A stretch of DNA of 64,000 bases from Sparassis latifolia. Lineage: Eukaryota > Basidiomycota > Agaricomycetes > Polyporales > Sparassidaceae. A program made the translations under genes and the position numbers. Positions 22,439 through 32,721 of this stretch are shown in pieces (position 1 is the stretch's first letter; each line of letters begins with the position of its first letter). The notes under the pieces are model-generated. The model was given only the letters and a program-made list of their open reading frames with translations. It made no database searches and was not told the origin of the DNA. Where the stretch lies: positions 2,604,001 through 2,668,000 of the forward strand of contig CM031557.1 of assembly GCA_018466975.1 (NCBI GenBank), read 5' to 3'.

Positions 22439-24545
22439 ATGTCTGAACCCCCGACAAGCGAGTTCTTTTACGTTTTATTGGTCTTCTTCTATACTGACCC
22501 ACTCGTATACTTTTCTAGGGGATGATACCTTGGAGCGTCACGTCCACTCAGCAGCGTTCGACGAGGAGTGCGCCGCGTACTCCAAGGAGATTGCCAAGGG
22601 CCCCCCATCCGACGACAGCGATGCAGACTACTCCGACCGCAGCAGTCTCTGGGAGACGGACTCCTCCTCCAGCGTTTCTTCAGTCGAGTCCTCTCCCTAC
22701 GATGTCTCTAAGCTCGAGGCCCACCTTTACTATTTCGGTATCCGGGGTTCCAGACGCTAGGGTCCCAAGTTGATCTTCCGGACGTCCAAGGATGTCTTCA
22801 CAGTGCCCTCAGGGCCAGAACAAGATCCTCGTCTCATGCGGCTTCTGCCAGTCTACGAGCACCACAAACTTGGTAAAGATAATCTGTGGGCTACTATTCG
22901 TTCTAAGGTTCGTGACCTTCTCGAAGCGCAGCAATCCGCGGACTGACATTCGTTCCAAGGTTGTTGAACTCCTCGATCAGCAAAACATCCAGCATTCTTC
23001 TGTCGACCTTGTTCGTTTCAGCTGGGTTGAGGAGAATGAGGACGTCGAGGACGACGAGGACAACAAGGACGACGAGGACATCGAGGACAACAAGGACGAC
23101 GAGGACATCGAGGATGTCGACATCAAGATCGCCCCGTACGGGACAGTCGTTACCACTTCCGTCACGATTTGGGTGGGAGTCTTGCCCGATACTCTCACCG
23201 GCGAGAAGGCATTCCACTCTTCCAACGACATCCTCGATCTCCTCAAGGAGCACGGCATTTTCGACGTTGATGTTGCGTACCGTGAGTCGGTGGCCAGGGG
23301 CTTCAGTGGTCCCGAACTGTTCGCACCCGTCTCGGATCTCGATCCCCTCAAGGCCGTCATCGATCCTGTGACTACTGCACTTGGCCTGCCTATCGCTGGC
23401 TTGAAGACGCTCAAGAGCCGGGGAACAATGGGCTTCTATTTTAGAGTGGGTAAAGTTCTTTACGCCGTCACGGCCCGCCACGTTCTGTTCCCTGAAGACG
23501 AAGGCAATAATCCATACTCCTACATCGGTACGTTCGTTTCCCCGAGAATATGAGCGCAATTTTGACTACACCTACAAAGCCGGACCGAAGAAGAAGGTTG
23601 TCCTCATGGGCACCAAAGCTTTCACCACCTTCCTCATATCCATCCAGGGCCCTGAACAACACAGTTGGCGTCTTGGAGAAGCGGGTTACGGCGTTAACGA
23701 CGAGGTCGGAGGGCAGTGGCCCTAACGCTGAGCAGGCGGCAGGCGAACTGGTGGAGACTCAACGCGAGCTGAGCAAGGCACGAACGGCGATCGAGGAGCT
23801 CAAGAAGTTCTTCGTGAAGGTGAAGAAGCAGTGGACGAAGCCGAAGGACCGGGTCATTGGACACGTCGTCTGGGCACCTCCCGTCAGTGTCTCTACCGCT
23901 CCTCACGGTTATATGAAGGATATTTCCGTCATCAAGCTCGACGAAAAGAAGTTCTCGCAGAACTTCAGGAAGAACGTGCTCGACTTAGGTGCGTGCTGAT
24001 CTGTCTAGCTAAAGGCGTCTAATCTAACTGTTCATATTCCAGGCCCTGAGATCGACGCCGCCAAGTTCATCAGCTTGATGTACCCTCGCATCGATGCGCC
24101 GTCCGATTTTGATTATCCAGTCGAACGTCTCCTCGAGCTCCGAGGCGTTCTCTCCGCCGAAGAGATACGCACACCCAACAACAAAGACCACAAAGGCGAC
24201 CCCATGCGATACGGTATTAAACGTGGCCTCACCACGCTCACCACGATCGGTTGTTTGAGTGGATTTGAGTCTCATGTTCACCGTTACTTCGCCCTAGGCA
24301 GCCGCGATTCGGTGGAAGCAGCAGTCTACCCCTATGACAATGACTCCGGTCCGTTCTCCAGGGGCGGGGACTCTGGGTCCATCATCGTCGACGCCCTCGG
24401 CAAGGTCGTTGCCCTCCTCACCGGTGGCACGGGTCCAACCGATTCCTCTGACATCACGTTTGGTTCGCCAATGTACTGGCTCTGGGAGATTATCAAGGCC
24501 CAGTTCCCCGGTGCCAACCTCTACTTCGAAGACAACGACAACTAG
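22439..24545 (+). pseudogene. Trypsin-like (PA clan) protein with inserted coiled coil; interrupted
   Basis: The C-terminal half has a chymotrypsin-fold protease signature: His in YAVTARHVLFPED, Asp in KDISVIKLDEK, and Ser in RGGDSGSIIVDALGKVVALL. Between His and Asp lies a charged helical segment (about 23650-23830) with heptad-like ELVETQRELSKARTAIEELK, a probable coiled coil. The N-terminal half is acidic and Ser-rich (PPSDDSDADYSDRSSLW), then KLIFRTSKDVFTVPSG and LMRLLPVYEHHKLGKDNLW. GT-AG introns are seen at about 22912-22962, 23528-23579 and 23988-24042. Two lesions remain: an in-frame TAG at 22758-22760 and a one-base insertion near 23647-23655. The start codon is uncertain. I recall similar unnamed proteins in wood-decay basidiomycetes; protease activity is inferred. 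It could be a pseudogene, or the lesions could be sequencing errors. Confidence 0.6.
23035..23118 (+). repeat. Acidic-codon minisatellite within the trypsin-like gene
   Basis: Units such as GACGACGAGGACAACAAG and GACGACGAGGACATCGAG alternate and encode DDEDNK / DDEDIE runs. The repeat stays in frame with the surrounding conserved sequence, so it is a low-complexity acidic linker. Confidence 0.7.
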
Positions 24546-26494
24546 AGTTTCAATAATATTACACCACAGGCTCCTAAAACCATTCGACGTTGTGGTGTTC
24601 TTGCTCCTTTATCCCCTAGTAGTATGTTTTAAAGATCATGTGACTTATGTTTTATAAGACCTACCTTTTTGAGTGAAAAATACTGAATAAGGAAATTTGT
24701 ACAGAGGAGGAGAACTCCACAAGATGGCTAGCCCAACAAGTCATCCGAGGTTACGCTGAACGAGCATAACCGGAACGTTTCTCGCAGGAAAATATGCACA
24801 AACCCTAGCCCGAGTCTTATTTCCTGCAGCGAGCAACCCAAATCTGTCATTCATGTAGTGCTTGTCATGCACCCGCCGTCATTGCAGTATCATCCAGCGT
24901 TGCAAAATCCAAGGTTCCCTGAAAAGAGAGTTGCTGGAAATTTTAGAAAGATCTAATTCTTGCCATAGCTGAGCCAAGTATTTCAAACTCTTGGGGACTC
25001 TAGCTTATCAGCCTCATTATGTAGAATTGGTAAAATATGTTTTTCATATGGTACGTATTAGTATGCATTGCTCAAATGGCCGAAAGTAAATTTACTGTAG
25101 CGCACAAAACCCATTCCCCCAAGTGCTGCCGCTGGCTTCTGCTACCCATCCATCAATTTTCAAGCCATGCCTCTTTATGTTTTGGCTTCCGGTCCAACCA
25201 GCCTACTGCCGCAAGTCTAGATGCCCACGGGCGCCGCCGTTCTGAGTGGAGAAGAGCCGCGTGACTGGTCGGTCTCATTGACCGAACCCCATCGATGATC
25301 GAAGGGCATACTGCGGAAACAAGCCGTCTTGGGCATCTTGCGGAGATGAAACATCAGCATGCATCAGTGATGAGGGACCCGAAGTGGAAATTGAAACACG
25401 GTAGCGCGCGCTGATTGGCTGGGCGGCCGCTAATGGAATCTTTGGTGTTGGGCATGCTGCGTCAAACACGAAAAACCATTCTGAGCAGCACACGAAGTAT
25501 ACGACCGTCCGTGTCGGTCGGTGCAGGTGGCTTTACATTCTCAGGACTGTGTGCCGCTGGCTAGGCTACACGAAAACGAGTCCAGAACACCCAAACGCGC
25601 CTCGGATGAGTAAAGCAGGAGCTGCTGCGCCAGGTAATGTGAACATGAATACGTACTCGTTCGCCGTGCAGTGGTGAGTAGAGGACGAATGCGACTCATC
25701 GACGACGTGTAATTCGCCGAGGAGCGGGCTGCATATGGGTGGCGGAGCCGCCAGAGTGGGGAAACGAAATTGATGTTGGTCCACGGGACCCAACGGGTCG
25801 ACTTGGTCTCGACCAGACTGGGGGAAGCCTTCGGTCTGCCCAAAAAAGTCTTCACCCGTTCCTCCCGATGCTGGACGGAGGATGCAGCGCACGGAAGGAC
25901 GCTCACCGTACTGCTTGTGAAGTTCAAACTGATCTGCGGTCAGCAGTTTATTAATAAAGAACGATGCTGTCCAGCCCGGACTTACGCTAGTCATGATCTT
26001 GCACCCTTGAATCCTGCGATCAGCTGCGCCGGTCACAAATGAGGGTTCGCTAGATAGGCGGTTCGCCCGCGGAAGTACACAGCGACTGTAATTCAGTCCA
26101 GTGCAGCCTGGAAGATGGTGTCAGTCAGACGGTGGAACGCCATCCCGATAGATGCCTGCATGGATGACCTCGGAATTAATCCGTTCAAATTCTCCCGTTC
26201 TATCGCATCCTTCGTATCGATTGATGTCTCTTCCGTGTAGGGAAAGAACTTGCCCTGCCGACGATTATCGAGATGAGCCTTAGCAACTCCGCGGGCGAAG
26301 GAAACCAGTGGGCAGGCGGCGGGGTCAAACTCATGTGGTCGGGATATGAAACGGCACATGCCAACGAATGAACGCGGAGTCACAGGGGGTGGGCGGAGGT
26401 TTAAAGTGCTCCCTCCGTTGCCGGTAAACCAGATAAACTTATATAGTCCAAATCGGGAGGTACAGATATTCTCCGGCGTCTTTGACCGCGCACA
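24546..26494. other. No recognised gene; two unassigned minus-strand frames
   Basis: Minus-strand frames of about 156 codons (26036-25566) and 136 codons (26503-26093) are open but match no motif I know. The second includes KFFPYTEETSIDTKDAIERE and could be an exon of a gene divergent from the small gene at 26666. Otherwise the segment looks non-coding and AT-richer after the trypsin-like gene. Confidence 0.35.
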
Positions 26495-26500
26495 TATAAA
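26495..26500 (+). promoter_or_regulatory. TATA box of the small gene at 26666
   Basis: TATAAA lies in cacatataaacaat, followed by CT-rich stretches (ccccctttcaactttc), a common fungal promoter layout. It is about 170 bp upstream of the ATG at 26666. Confidence 0.45.
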
Positions 26501-26665
26501 CAATCCCTCTCTCTAGTTACCATGATAACCGTCGCATTCTCCCCCTTTCAACTTTCTAGAACGCTTTGTCCAGGCTTGCGCCCTTGTCTGCAGATCGAAT
26601 AAATTTCGACCCCCTCACGACCCAGCCTTCAATTTATTCTCTCGTCTGTCCCTCCAATCATCCCA

Positions 26666-27046
26666 ATGCCTGGCCTTGTTAGCGACGCCACACGTATCTG
26701 GGAGCTGAACATTTACTGGACCGTCAACTCGCAGTGTGGAGTCTGGGATCCGAAAGGGAAAGGTGTCGACGTTTGGGAGTGTATCAGAGATCGTGAGTGT
26801 CTTCGTATTGTATACGCGAACCCTATTGGATTGACTTGGCTCTCGTTACAGATAATTCCATCCCTGGCACACAGGTATGCACCATGGTTTTCCTTCGCCA
26901 AAGTTTGCATCGACCGAGATATTTCCTTAGCCACCTAATGCTGCGTATTGGCGATATGTCACTCGCAGATGACAGACAGCACTGCTGCGCATTCGCATAC
27001 CCTCTATGTCCCGTCGGCTCGCCGCCATCCACCGCGAGTGGCATGA
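26666..27046 (+). CDS. Small three-exon hypothetical protein (about 75 aa)
   Basis: Exon 1 (26666-26792) encodes MPGLVSDATRIWELNIYW, TVNSQCGVWDPKG and VDVWECIRD. Exon 2 (26852-26874) is only 23 nt and adds HNSIPGTQ. Exon 3 (26969-27046) adds MTDSTAAHSHTLYVPSARR and ends at a TGA. Donors gtgagt and gtatgc and both CAG acceptors are good, and the joined frame is continuous. The protein is Trp-rich at the N-terminus, has no signal peptide or membrane helix, and matches no family I know. Support comes from the splice sites and the TATA box upstream; the third exon could use another acceptor. Confidence 0.4.
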
Positions 27047-30000
27047 GCCTAGTTGTCTCACTTAATCCATTCATCCACACCCCATGCACCCACTGCCAAT
27101 CGCCGATACCAGCAGCACTATCCGTCCTCAGAATACCCACCTCTCACCCTCCACAGTTACGGTGTGCGCTGTAACGGCCGCGTCGGGCGTTATGGAGGCG
27201 CGTTTTGGGGTTCTGGAGTTTGTTTCACAGTCGCAATCAACCGGGAAGTAGCGCCAGGCTATTCGCTCATTCAGCCATGGCAGCAACGAACGCGGTGTTT
27301 GCAGATTTTCGTTCACCTCGTGCATTTTGTTCCTCTTGCTCACGCTATTCTATGCGCCTCTTCGTTCTATCTGACCCCACCGTCATTGTTGGGCAGTTGC
27401 AATTGTGTTCGGTTGGATCGTTTCTACTCACGTTCTGCTCGGCCGGAGCATGTCTCGTCCTCGTCCCTAGTGTACTACTATCGTCTTCTAAATTAAAAGC
27501 TGGCTTTCTTCTTTACTGCTTTCGCATAGCCTATTCTTTCCCTATAATATGGTCGTATTTTCCTCTACGTACTGTACATTGTGAACGTATCGTGTGTCTT
27601 TGTCCCAATTTCGACTGGATTCGAGCGTCGTATTTTCATCGGGCTGCTTTATACTTGGTTATCTAGGAGCTTGATCATCCAGTTGAAGCTAAGCCACAGA
27701 CCTCATGGGCTACTGCACGCGTTCTTGGCCAAATCTGCAGATGCTTCGAATTCTCCGCCGCCTGTGCCATTATTGATCCTCACTTTATCGTATTCACGGG
27801 TTCGTGCACATCTAAAACGAAAGGGCGACCGTCAAGGCCTGCACCTACTATCCGTATTGGAAATACACTTCAACCGTGTTCGTGAGGACCCTTACTCGAC
27901 ATGAGGGTCTTCATGAAAGCCGTCTAAACAAGCCGCTTCCATGGCCCGAGCTTCTTTGTCCTGAAACCAGGAACTCGTCCTGGCCGAATTGCGAGGAAGT
28001 CGCATGCACATAAGTAGCGGCCGCTCGACACGCCCAGCTGTCAGGATTCGCTACGATTCGCTCCTCATATTTTGACCCCCGTGGTCGCGGAGCGCGTCTG
28101 CCTTTCGTGTGGATGCCGAGAGCATCTGACTGCCACACCCTTGAAGGCTGGCGTGGTGCGGGCTGCGCGTGCAGGAGCACACAGATATCTCTGTTGTGAT
28201 TCTGTGATTCGCGCTCGTTATAGCTATTGGCCGGGCCCTATCGCTGCGTGCACAAATATTGGCAGGGCGCCATTTGGTGGGGCCGGCGAAGCGGTGAACA
28301 CTCTGTGGACATCTTCTGGACCTTCCGAGCTGGCATTCAGCGAGCGCCGATTCAAACATACATTCAAAGGTGAATGAACGCGCGCGATATTGGATATCCC
28401 CCGGACTTCTAGCGCGCCCTGTATGGCCACGCATCAACTCCTGAAACTCTAGTATGGGAAGGCTCTCACTCAGCGTTCAGACCTTACCACTGACGCCTCG
28501 AATTATCCAGGGAAGGAGATGCGAACCCTGGCTTCTTCCTGATGTCGACCAGGAAAGCTCGGGTAGCAAGCAAGGCGATTGTTAGGGATATTGACCATGG
28601 TTCCTTCCGGGAACCCTTGCTCAGCTTGGTGGAGGCCCGTGCTTCTCTCGACGCGTACATGACCTATCGACGACCAATTTGTCTGGCATTCACGATCACA
28701 GCTGGCAATGCGTTTCACATCGGTAACGGCAAGGCAAGCGAAGACCTATGTAGTAGCTGAGCGCTGAGGTTTGAATGCGGCTGAACAAACCTCTTTTACA
28801 TATACACGTCAGAAGGGAGCACGTCGCTGTCACCGCAAAAAAGACAACCACTGACAGCCCCAGCCAGGGTCCTACGCATGCTCAGCACTCAGGATACGGT
28901 GGGCGTTCCGGAGGATGGCGTGGACGCAGAATGCTGGGCACAGTTTTGTCCGATTGAAGTTGGAGCTCGCACCTCTCATCATATCAGGCTACTATTTCAC
29001 AACGCTATGACATGTAGCCACTGGCTTCTCGGAACTCTGCATTTCGTTGGAAGCACGTCTGCCTTCGGAATGGGCTGTGAATCCTGAGTGATGACGGAGA
29101 TACCACACGCATGAGTCGCAACGCGGATCACACCGTCAGATCTGACACTACGAGATTCTGCGTACCTGTGATGCACAAGTTCCTAAGACAGATAAGCCAA
29201 AGCATATCATATCATATCCAGCGCGAAGACCTGTGGTCTTTGTAGCGCACGCAACGACGACGGGGGTAGAACGTGTGAGCGGGGTTGCTGGAGCGTAGTC
29301 GAGGAACGCGACGTGGGCGGACTACACGCCCCAAGACCGATAATGATGGTGTTATGTCTGTCGTTATGCGATCACAGGGCATGGGCGCATATCACAAACT
29401 CACTGACATGAGTGGGGACTCCATTACGAGTGTGCGCGACGTGCTTGCTCAGAATCGCGAACCTGATGGTAGTAGACACTGCCCATCCATGATGAGCCTC
29501 GCACGGGCCTGCGTCTGACAGAAAGTCGAAGATCTGTTGGTGACTTGCAGAGGCCAACCAAGGCAGGTAACAGTGCTGCTCGAAGTGTGAGTGAGAATAT
29601 CCAGGTATTTGATACAGTGTCAGGACCAACCTTGATAAGTCCTGCGCATTTGAAACCAAAGAAGTCAGAATTCTCACTGTATCTCAATCCTCGTTGAGTT
29701 GAACGTCCGGACACAGGACTTCCCCGCCGGCGTTCTTGGTAGATAAGTGCCCATAAACACTCGTCAGCCAAATTCCACGAAACAAACGCCCGGTCAGCGC
29801 TGCTTTCGTTGTACGCGGAGCCCGAAAGAAGTAAAAGTAGCCTGGACAGCGCTTGTTGAAGATGTGATGTAACACGCCGGTGGTTGTCCCGGGGAGTACA
29901 GCCCTGGTGCACCTACGCATCTGCGAAGTATCTGCAAGGTTGATGCCTGCTGGTCGGCGTCAGTCCGAACACGAAGAAGCATGGGTTGCCAGAGGCTAGA

Positions 30001-30279
30001 CCTACTCGTGTTTGCTCAAAGTCCGCTGATTGGGGAGGTAAAGGTGTGAAGCTGCGTACGAGATTGATAATTGAACACCAAATGCCGTAGAGAGCTATGA
30101 TTAGTGCAGGCAGATGATACGGTGAATGCACTGTGCACAGCTGACTTGTTCCGAGCGCTTGCAATTGGGAGGTAAAGTAGCAGAAAATTACGCAAATCGG
30201 ACGCATTATGAATGTCATGGCGAGATACGGTCGGAGCTAGCATGAACAGAGAACGAGCGTCCCACCACCACACCGCTAG
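27047..30279. other. Gene-poor region, nothing recognised
   Basis: About 3.2 kb without convincing coding sequence. Frames up to about 160 codons occur on both strands but show no family motif or consistent codon pattern. A short CATAT repeat lies near 29205. This region is the left flank of the full-length LINE insertion. Confidence 0.4.
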
Positions 30280-30293
30280 ACCACAAGACAGCG
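30280..30293 (+). repeat. Target-site duplication, left copy (14 bp)
   Basis: ACCACAAGACAGCG here is repeated exactly at 37213-37226. The two copies bracket the LINE with its coding frames and (TCA)6 tail, as expected for target-primed insertion. Confidence 0.85.
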
Positions 30294-30375
30294 GAAAAAG
30301 CTCCTTGTCCACGTACCACCACTTAAAGGCGAATTTTCCCACGCTCAATAGGCGTCAAAATTTTATCTGGTGGCG

Positions 30376-32721
30376 ATGTCAACAACAGACCCTCCCCGTG
30401 GGGGAGGAACTAACAGACAAGGTGTCAATATGTACGAACAGTTGAGGCCCCACACACCTCCAAATCCACCGAGATCAGTCCTCGATGCCACGCTAAAAAG
30501 GGCGAGGACATCGGTAGCTAAAGTTATTCCTTCAATGATTGCGACGCACACGCCCCTCGAGGGGTCAATCATGAGTCGTAACAGTGCAGTAGTCGATCTT
30601 GCCAAACAGGGGCCCTACGGGAAACTGGGGGGTAAACCTGGAGAAGAAGACAATGACAGTAGATCGACGAGGGGAGTGTCCAGAGCCAGCTCACGAGCAG
30701 CTCCGCGATTCGCCCGTGTTGTAAACGAGGATGGGGTGTCAGAAGACTTGTTTTATGCAGACGGAAAGCTGCGCGATGTAGACTTTGCGCGCATGGACGA
30801 GCAAGAAGAGCTGGAGAGACAAACTGTCAGCGCGGGGCTGATCGCGAGCCTGCAGACCGCCATTGCAGCGATACAGAGCCTCAATGCAAATGGACACAGC
30901 GTGACTGACCCTCTAATAGCAACCACATTACAGCAGTTATCAATGACGGTGGCCGAATCCACTTTGGGGACCGCAACCGACATTGAGATGGAAGCACCGT
31001 TCGCCGAGCCAGGACTGTATTCCGAGATCATTCGAAATGCTAGCGAGGAAGCCATAGAGCGCAGATTAGCTCGCCTGGAAGACATGATCGAAAAACTGGT
31101 CATGAATCAGACGAGTACAACAACCCAGAGTCGTACAGATTGGGCTGACATACCTTACACAGGAGACACCCTACAGGACTCTATACATGCCCCAAGCAGA
31201 GCGAGGGAGACATCGACAATGCCAACACATCGACCAGCGCAGGGCCAGGCTCAAGCGAAGGCAAACCCTCGGGATACCACAGCGACGGGACCGGTGTACC
31301 GTCCAAAGTTCATAACTCCCACTTCACCACTTATGAAGAACCACGAATCCCGCCTCATTATCACGCTGGAGTTCCCCATTCCACCTGACGAGCGGAAGAT
31401 CTCGATCCGCATACGAGATCATATCAATGCTATTCTCAGCCCTCTCCTCCAACCCAAGGGGTTCGCCGTGAACGGCATGGACTATACGACACAAGGCAAC
31501 ATCATTATCTATGCAGGTGAAGGAATTACAGCCACCGCGATTGCGCCACATACTACGCAGTTCATCCACCTCCTTACAGCCGGTGGATGGCGTGCTGAGG
31601 CAGACACAAAATGGTGGAAAGTTCAGCTTACTGGAGTCCTCATCCGTAACGAGGGATTTGGTGATGATCAAAGCTTCCCGGTGTTTAGCGCTGATGAAAT
31701 CTTGCAGGAATTCAGATTATACAACCCGATATTCAGAGAGATGCAGTTGACGTACCCCCCACGATGGATGGCGAGCGTTGAAGCGCTCACAACCAAACCC
31801 TTAGGGGCGAGATCCTCGATTGTGCTCGCATTTGCAACGAAGGAGGAAGCGCAGACATTACTGACAGCCGGTGGAGCATATTTGTTTAATAGATTTTGCA
31901 GAGCCAGAATCTATGTCGACATACCTCCCTTACGGCCTTGCGAAACTTGCTGGAGGTATGACCACCCAACACGACACTGCAAACAGCCGACAAGCTGCCG
32001 CTTCTGCGGAAGCAACCACCACACGTCAGCCCATAGGTGCGACGTGTGCAATGCGACTACCGACTGCGAACACCACCCACCGCATTGCAAAAATTGCGAT
32101 GGCCCACACCCGGCGGACTTCCGGGGCTGCCCGTATAGGGTCCGCTACAAGGCGGACACAATTAGGAGCGCTCCTCGCATCCTCGGGAGTGTAGGGACAC
32201 GGCCAACAATACCCAAGAAGAAGAAGGTGAGCACAGCGGAGGCTGACCATCCCACAGATGCACACAGGGCTGCCAACCCCACGCCGGCAGAACTTGCGGC
32301 TCGGAGGCCGCTGCCCGCACACGTCAGACAGACAGGTCGCGGGGAGAGCACCACAAGCATTCCCCCACCATCTCAAGCACAGAGGAAGGCGAGCGCATAC
32401 GCAGCTCGGATGGCGGAGGCCCAAGCGCAGACGAGGAGAACACAGATCGAGGAACTTGGCCGCCCAGTAGAATTGGATTCGGACGGCCTCCCTGCCACTC
32501 CTATTCCCACAGCAAACTCATATTCCGCCCTTTCTGAGCCCGAGACCCAAATTAGGATGGAGGAAATCGATGAGGACGTGCACCAGCGACCGACACCCCC
32601 CCAGCGGACATACACACCATTCAAGTCAACATCCTCTCTGACCCAATGGAATGTAGTCCCGGGCAGTGGAGCTCCTACACACATTGCGACGCCAGCATCC
32701 CCGACCCGTGTCCAATGTTAG
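30376..32721 (+). CDS. LINE ORF1, gag-like protein with zinc knuckles
   Basis: The nucleocapsid-like protein of the LINE is expected to bind its RNA. I use the ATG at 30376 (MSTTDPPRGGGTNRQG). The N-terminal half is charged and partly helical (EEAIERRLARLEDMIEKL). The middle (about residues 310-500) looks like a gag/RRM-like fold. Near residues 515-585 are repeated Cys/His knuckles: CETCWRYDHPTRHC, CRFCGSNHHTSAHRC and CKNCDGPHPADFRGC. A Pro/Ala-rich tail follows. The length of about 782 residues is within the range for Tad1-type ORF1. Its stop TAG at 32719-32721 overlaps a potential ORF2 start. Confidence 0.85.
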   Translation: MSTTDPPRGGGTNRQGVNMYEQLRPHTPPNPPRSVLDATLKRARTSVAKVIPSMIATHTPLEGSIMSRNSAVVDLAKQGPYGKLGGKPGEEDNDSRSTRGVSRASSRAAPRFARVVNEDGVSEDLFYADGKLRDVDFARMDEQEELERQTVSAGLIASLQTAIAAIQSLNANGHSVTDPLIATTLQQLSMTVAESTLGTATDIEMEAPFAEPGLYSEIIRNASEEAIERRLARLEDMIEKLVMNQTSTTTQSRTDWADIPYTGDTLQDSIHAPSRARETSTMPTHRPAQGQAQAKANPRDTTATGPVYRPKFITPTSPLMKNHESRLIITLEFPIPPDERKISIRIRDHINAILSPLLQPKGFAVNGMDYTTQGNIIIYAGEGITATAIAPHTTQFIHLLTAGGWRAEADTKWWKVQLTGVLIRNEGFGDDQSFPVFSADEILQEFRLYNPIFREMQLTYPPRWMASVEALTTKPLGARSSIVLAFATKEEAQTLLTAGGAYLFNRFCRARIYVDIPPLRPCETCWRYDHPTRHCKQPTSCRFCGSNHHTSAHRCDVCNATTDCEHHPPHCKNCDGPHPADFRGCPYRVRYKADTIRSAPRILGSVGTRPTIPKKKKVSTAEADHPTDAHRAANPTPAELAARRPLPAHVRQTGRGESTTSIPPPSQAQRKASAYAARMAEAQAQTRRTQIEELGRPVELDSDGLPATPIPTANSYSALSEPETQIRMEEIDEDVHQRPTPPQRTYTPFKSTSSLTQWNVVPGSGAPTHIATPASPTRVQC

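Noticed and set aside
25566..26503. Minus-strand frames of 156 and 136 codons as firm genes
   Set aside because: No motif, splice partner or clear codon bias; kept only as a note in the intergenic entry.
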